This document shows positions 60,067-64,000 of a stretch of 64,000 bases of DNA, piece after piece. The position numbers and the translations under genes were made by a program. This stretch comes from Ceratorhiza oryzae-sativae (lineage: Eukaryota; Basidiomycota; Agaricomycetes; Cantharellales; Ceratobasidiaceae): contig JARWMV010000010.1 in the NCBI GenBank assembly GCA_030998015.1, positions 340,386 to 404,385 of the forward strand. Reading direction: 5' to 3'. Position 1 is the first letter of the stretch; every line of letters starts with the position of its first letter. The notes beneath the pieces were generated by a model. That model was not told where the DNA came from. It made no database searches and saw nothing but the letters and a program-made list of their open reading frames with translations.

Positions 60067-60080
60067 AAAGGGGGGGATAA
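60067..60080 (+). other. polypurine tract of element B
   Basis: AAAGGGGGGGATAA directly before the 3' LTR; it primes plus-strand DNA synthesis in LTR elements. Confidence 0.8.
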
Positions 60081-60862
60081 TGTTATGACCCGTCAAACGG
60101 ACATAACAAAACAACCAAATATTTTTACAGATTTATGGCATTTTTCCTAAGTGGAACAAGCCATAAACAAGGTCACGTGACCTCGGCGCTTAGCCGGCGC
60201 TTACGGTGGTTACCCTGAACTCGCTCCAGCATTTCTCTCCATTGTTACTTGGAGCAAGGAGCGAGTTGTCACGTGATCTTGGCGCTTACGGCAGGATCAC
60301 GTGACCTCAGCGCCTACGGTGGTTACCCTGAACTTGCTCCAGCATTTCTCTCCCTTGTTACTTGGAGCGAGGAGCGAGTTATCACGTGATCTTGGCGCTT
60401 ACAGCATGATCACGTGACCTCAGCGCCTATGGTGGTTACCCTGAACTTGCTCCAGCATTTCTCTCCCATGTTACTTGGAGCGAGGAGCGAGTTGTCACGT
60501 GATCTCGGCGCTTACGGCAGGATCACGTGACCTCAGCGCCTACCCCTCGGACCTCGCGCAGCTCTATAAGATTCGGAGCCGCACAAACTTAAGACAAACA
60601 ATTACCTAACCCATAGTACTGTACATAACCTACACCTACTGCGGAGTGTGCTTAGATAATACGTCCACAGCCACCGCAGCCACAGGTATATATAAGGAGG
60701 ATAAAGCAAGACTGGACGCCTCAGCTTGCTTTATCTTGTCAACCACCATAGACCATAGCAAACACTGTAACTAGAACACCCAATACATACCCCATAGCAC
60801 CAAACCGTCAACGCAGCCACTACTTAAGTGCTCCACAAGGGAGCCTCCAGAGGGTCACGACA
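60081..60862 (+). repeat. 3' LTR of element B
   Basis: 782 bp, TGTTATGACC to CACGACA, followed by the ACATT duplication at 60863-60867. It carries the same 113-bp repeats and palindromes (about 60171-60535) and the same TATA-like box as the 5' copy. Confidence 0.92.
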
Positions 60863-60867
60863 ACATT
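60863..60867. repeat. target-site duplication of element B, right copy (ACATT)
   Basis: Matches 50241-50245 exactly. Confidence 0.9.
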
Positions 60868-62130
60868 GGAGATGTTGAACATAACAATAAAACCTACACA
60901 GACTTGCTCAAAGCAAAACTTACAACAAACCAAGCAAAGATAGACACCAACGTGGCAGGACTGGCCACCAACATTAACAACCTGGTTGGCATGCTAGCAA
61001 TTCTCCAAACAACCATTATGCGCATTGAGGCACAAATCAACACCTCCTCAGGGGGCACTGGAGTCACCCCAGTAAAACCTTCCTCCAGTATGGCCCAGCT
61101 GCGACCAGCAGCTACTACTCCCTCCAGCAGGTCGACAGCAAAAGTTAAGATGGCTGCCCCACAAAAATTTGATGGCACAAAGCATGAAGACACTATTTTG
61201 TTCAGAATCGCATGTGCCCGATACATCAATACAAATATGAGTGGGCACTTGGCTGACCAAGTGGTTGCCTTTATCACATCCTATCTTGAAGGATCTGCCG
61301 CTGAATGGGTCAACTCATATGAAGAATTTGAAATCTTAAACCCTGGAACTGCAATCCCATGGCTTCATGATGCCAACTTGTTCTGGCAAGAATTTACCAC
61401 CTGTTATGGGGACTTGAACCACACCAAAAATAACTGCGATAAGTGGCAGAAACTGAAACAATCCAAGACAGTTCAGGATTACCTCACCCTATTCAACCTA
61501 TATTCAACAGGGCTCAACTACAACAATGCAGCCATGCATGACCAGTTTTATGATGGCCTATCATCAGATGTAACAGACAGCATGGTGGCCCAAAATTATG
61601 ATCCCCACACAAAGACATTTGCCCAGCTCACACAGCAGGCCCTGGAAATTGACCGCCACCTTATCTCATTTGGTAGCAAAAGGACGTCTCATGGAGGTAG
61701 CAGCAACAATGCCACATCCAGTAAAGCATCGATGGTCCCCCAGAGTGGCCCCCCAAAGGAAAAATTCAAGAGTGGGGAATGAATATACAAAATCAAGGAT
61801 GGCAGGGTGGTAAAGGGCCAAATTGTAGCCATTGGGCCCAATGCCAGGGGTTTCACAGTCCCCACTGTCCATTACGATGGCAGCAACTCCAATGTCCAAG
61901 AATCCTTCAAGGACATAAAGAAGGACAATCACCCACAGGTGGCCCCCAAGGCAAAGGATCCAGATGCAATGGACCTGGATAGTGCAGGAAAAGGGAAAGG
62001 AACAAATACCTGCTATAACTGTGGAGGACGTGGTCATATTGCTGCCAAGTGCCCTTCAGCCAAGATGTCAGGTTACAAAGCAGTTGTGGAGGATGTAGAA
62101 ACAACTGACAATGAGTTGGTAAAAGAATGA
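60868..62130 (+). pseudogene. element A gag, second part, with CCHC knuckle and in-frame stop
   Basis: Continues the gag frame cut by element B. It has KLTTNQAKIDTNVAGLATNI (coiled coil), the gag core KMAAPQKFDGTKHEDTILF and FITSYLEGSAAEWVNSY, then FWQEFTTCYGDLNHTKN. A TGA at 61780 interrupts, after which the same frame goes on to the nucleocapsid knuckle CYNCGGRGHIAAKC near 62014-62055. This is the retrotransposon gag (PF03732-like) arrangement by eye. Confidence 0.75.
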
Positions 62131-62797
62131 GCTCAAACCATGCCAGGGGGGCGGTCTTGGGCGCTATGTTACAAAATGCACAGAATGAAAATAAAAATAT
62201 GGAAATGGAATGTATGTTGTTAGGAAACCAATCACAACTCCAGTTTTTCTTTCATGCATTCCTGCTGCACACAACCCCCAAACACAAGTCTGCATATAAT
62301 ATGAAAAAATTCAACAGATGGGCCATGATTGACTCAGGGGCCACATCAGTATTTATACATGAAGACCTTGTTAAACAATATTGTATCCCTACTGTCTCCC
62401 TAAAAACACCAAAAAAACTACAAGTAATCAATGGAAGGGAGATCAAATCAGGGTCTGTGACCCACTACTGCACCTTTGAGTTGTGCATTCAGGAGCACTG
62501 AGAAATTCTCAGTGCTTATGTTGTGAACGTTGGCAAGAATGATTTAGTCCTGGGCATGTCATGGCTCAAATTCCATAACCCTGACATTGATTGGGATGGA
62601 AAGGACATGAAGTTCAACTCACCAATATGCTTGAAACACTGCATCACAAAACCCTTACACATACATGCAAACAAACCCAAGGAGCTCCAGTTGGACTCCT
62701 TAGACTCCCTCCCAGCAAAATATAAAGAATTCCAGAAAATATTTGTTGAAGAAGATGATGTCCAGCCATTACCACCCCATAGAAAGTGGGATATGGA
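62127..62797 (+). pseudogene. element A protease and first residues of reverse transcriptase
   Basis: A retropepsin site MIDSGATSVFIHED lies near 62326-62365 and the second block NDLVLGMSWLKFHNPDIDW near 62535-62595, separated by an in-frame TGA at 62499. After it SLPAKYKEFQKIFVEED and LPPHRKWDM mark the known junction into reverse transcriptase, where the sequence stops at the LTR of element C. Confidence 0.75.
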
Positions 62798-63173
62798 TGT
62801 CGACAGCGACAAGTCAGGCGGCAAGAAAAATAGTAAGAGAATGAAAGAACTTGTATTCGACGAGAGGTCAAGTTCTTGAGGAGTCCTCTGCGAACTTGAC
62901 CTGGTTTATATACATAGTACGAGCCACATCATAACAAACAAGTCTGTACAGTGAGTCACAACAGATAAGAGATAGAAGCAGTAGAAGCGACTGCGGAACT
63001 GTGGAATTTCACATCAGAGTTGAAATACATCTCGGTTACCGGTCTGGAACATTCCCTGAGTCACGTGACACAGATATACCATAAAAGGCAAGTATGTTTT
63101 GAAGATGATCTCATAAAATGTAGTAAATCGAGAGAATATTGTAGAGTGGATGTATGCGTGTCAGTTTGTGACA
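62798..63173 (-). repeat. 3' LTR of element C (376 bp)
   Basis: On the minus strand it runs from TGTCACAAACTGACACG (63173) to GTCGACA (62798) with TATATAAACC in the middle (about 62908). It matches the split LTR at 47098-48786 in sequence and exact length. The integrase stop codon lies inside its first bases. Confidence 0.8.
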
Positions 63174-64000
63174 CTTCCCCCCTTCAAGGCACGGGGGTCC
63201 TGGGGTGCCTTTGGGTGCGATTTGACATAGTCAGCAATGAGTTCTGGTGCGTTCACCAAGTCATCATAGGTTAACCATTGTCGCTCGTCATAGCCGAGCC
63301 ACTTGACATAGTATTTGAAGACGTTAGATCTTTTGTTGTATTGTGACTTTATGATCTGTTCCACTTCGAACTCTTCTTCCCCTTCAGGAGTTACCACAGG
63401 TAGTGGTGGGGGAACCTGATGGCCATAGGGGTCGTCTTTATATTTGGTCAGGAGTGAGACATGAAACACTGGGTGTATTTTCATGGTTATCGGTAGGTCC
63501 AATTTGTAGGCATGTGTGCCATGTTGTGCTACCACCTTGAATGGTCCAACTCTTTTATGGGCCAGTTTCCTGGAGGCCTGCTGTGTCCATATGTTTTTGG
63601 TATCAAGCCAGACTTTGTCTCCAACCTTAATAGCTTCAGGAGTTCGATGCTTCTGGTTGTAGTATTCCTTGATCCTCTGGTTTGCTATTTCCAGGGCTGC
63701 CTTAAGTTCGTCATGACCCTTTTGGAGCCATTCTGCATGGTTGTCTGCTAAAGGGAGTTCTGGTTCCTCCCTGTCCCCGACTGCTAGCCTTGGGTGGAAA
63801 CCGTAGTTTGCAAAGAATGGTGATTTGCCAGTTGAGGTGTTGACACCATTATTGTAAGCAAATTCAGCTAATGGTAAGAGCGCGACCCAGTCATCTTGTC
63901 TGTCTGATACATAGTGTCTGATGTACCCTTCCACTACTTGGTTGGCTCATTCGGACTGGCCATCTGTCTGAGGGTGGTATGCTGTGGAGTAGGAGGGTTT
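63161..64000 (-). pseudogene. element C integrase C-terminus with chromodomain, partial, in-frame stop
   Basis: Enters from beyond the right edge. Minus strand: YHPQTDGQSE with the catalytic Glu, then a TGA at 63947-63949 where the family has a codon for an ordinary residue, then 257 codons: DDWVALLPLAEFAYNNGVNT, NYGFHPRLAV, GDKVWLDTKNIWTQQ, HPVFHVSLLTKY, and a chromodomain (EFEVEQIIKSQYNKR, FKYYVKWLGYDERQWLTYDD). The stop is compatible with a CGA to TGA change, a CpG transition. A Ty3 chromovirus distinct in sequence from element B. Confidence 0.85.
63174..63185 (-). other. polypurine tract of element C
   Basis: Minus-strand TGAAGGGGGGAAG directly before the LTR start. Confidence 0.65.

Larger units (their letters stand above)
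50246..60862 (+). mobile_element. element B: complete chromoviral Ty3/gypsy element with Rep-like cargo
   Basis: Two 782-bp LTRs (50246-51027 and 60081-60862) start TGTTATGACC and end in CA. A perfect target duplication ACATT lies at 50241-50245 and 60863-60867, and a polypurine tract just before the 3' LTR. Order inside: gag with CCHC knuckle, aspartic protease, reverse transcriptase (YMDD), RNase H, integrase (HHCC, DDE), chromodomain; then non-canonical cargo: ORF-X (plus), ORF-Y (minus, spliced), a Rep-like gene (plus) and a tRNA-like hairpin. Total 10617 bp, of which about 3.6 kb is cargo. The core ORFs have frame breaks, so this copy is probably not autonomous. The two LTRs are very similar, so insertion is fairly recent. 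Confidence 0.92.
48787..62797 (+). mobile_element. element A: old Ty3/gypsy-type element, interrupted by B and truncated by C
   Basis: The internal region runs from the LTR end at 48786 through a Cys/His-rich ORF, then gag, a CCHC knuckle, protease and the very start of reverse transcriptase, where the LTR of element C begins. Element B sits inside it at 50246-60862. If B and one copy of its ACATT duplication are removed, the gag frame reads through the junction (NNLQND before, IGDVEHNN after), direct evidence for insertion into a once continuous gene. Several in-frame stops mark it as dead. Confidence 0.75.

Overview
The window looks like a chromosome segment from a basidiomycete fungus, most probably an Agaricomycete of the Rhizoctonia type. 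This is inferred from dense GT-AG introns of about 45-85 bp, several very small exons (13-21 nt), the fungal gene repertoire and Ty3/gypsy chromoviral elements with fungal features. No database search was possible.

The left part (1-45 kb) is genic. In order it holds: the 3' end of a membrane protein gene; saccharopine dehydrogenase LYS1; the small GTPase RAC1; an 18-exon MHD1-C2-MHD2 (UNC13-like) exocytosis gene; a pentatricopeptide-repeat gene; a large nuclear-type protein with one C2H2 finger; a gene-poor stretch of about 7 kb; a secreted M28 aminopeptidase with a PA domain; decayed coding sequence; a small acidic/basic protein gene; SSS1 (Sec61 gamma, minus) divergent from an SMP-30/gluconolactonase gene; WDR24 (GATOR2/SEA complex); and, on the minus strand, a dynamin-like GTPase and a Dal5-type MFS transporter. 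RAC1, the UNC13-like gene, the C2H2 gene, the M28 gene and SSS1 read cleanly. LYS1, SMP-30, WDR24, the dynamin and the MFS gene carry frame breaks, eleven of them consistent with loss of a single base. They concentrate in 32.6-44.2 kb, which suggests either sequence error or a decaying block.

The right part (46.5-64 kb) is a nest of LTR retrotransposons. An old Ty3-type element (A) has its own 376-bp LTR split by a 1308-bp LTR-like insertion (D, target duplication CTCTT). Its gag region is split by a younger complete element (B, 50246-60862, two 782-bp LTRs, target duplication ACATT). Its pol region is cut off by an opposite-strand element (C) whose LTR is also 376 bp.

Element B is the main discovery candidate. 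Between its chromodomain integrase and 3' LTR it carries extra cargo: a 238-aa-plus plus-strand ORF of unknown function; an intact, spliced, antisense 163-aa ORF; and, divergent from the antisense ORF across a shared 540-bp control region, a broken gene for a Rep-like protein with HUH-endonuclease and superfamily 3 helicase motifs of the circular ssDNA virus type. A tRNA-like hairpin follows, just before the polypurine tract. Differences I found between the two LTRs of B all fall at CpG sites.
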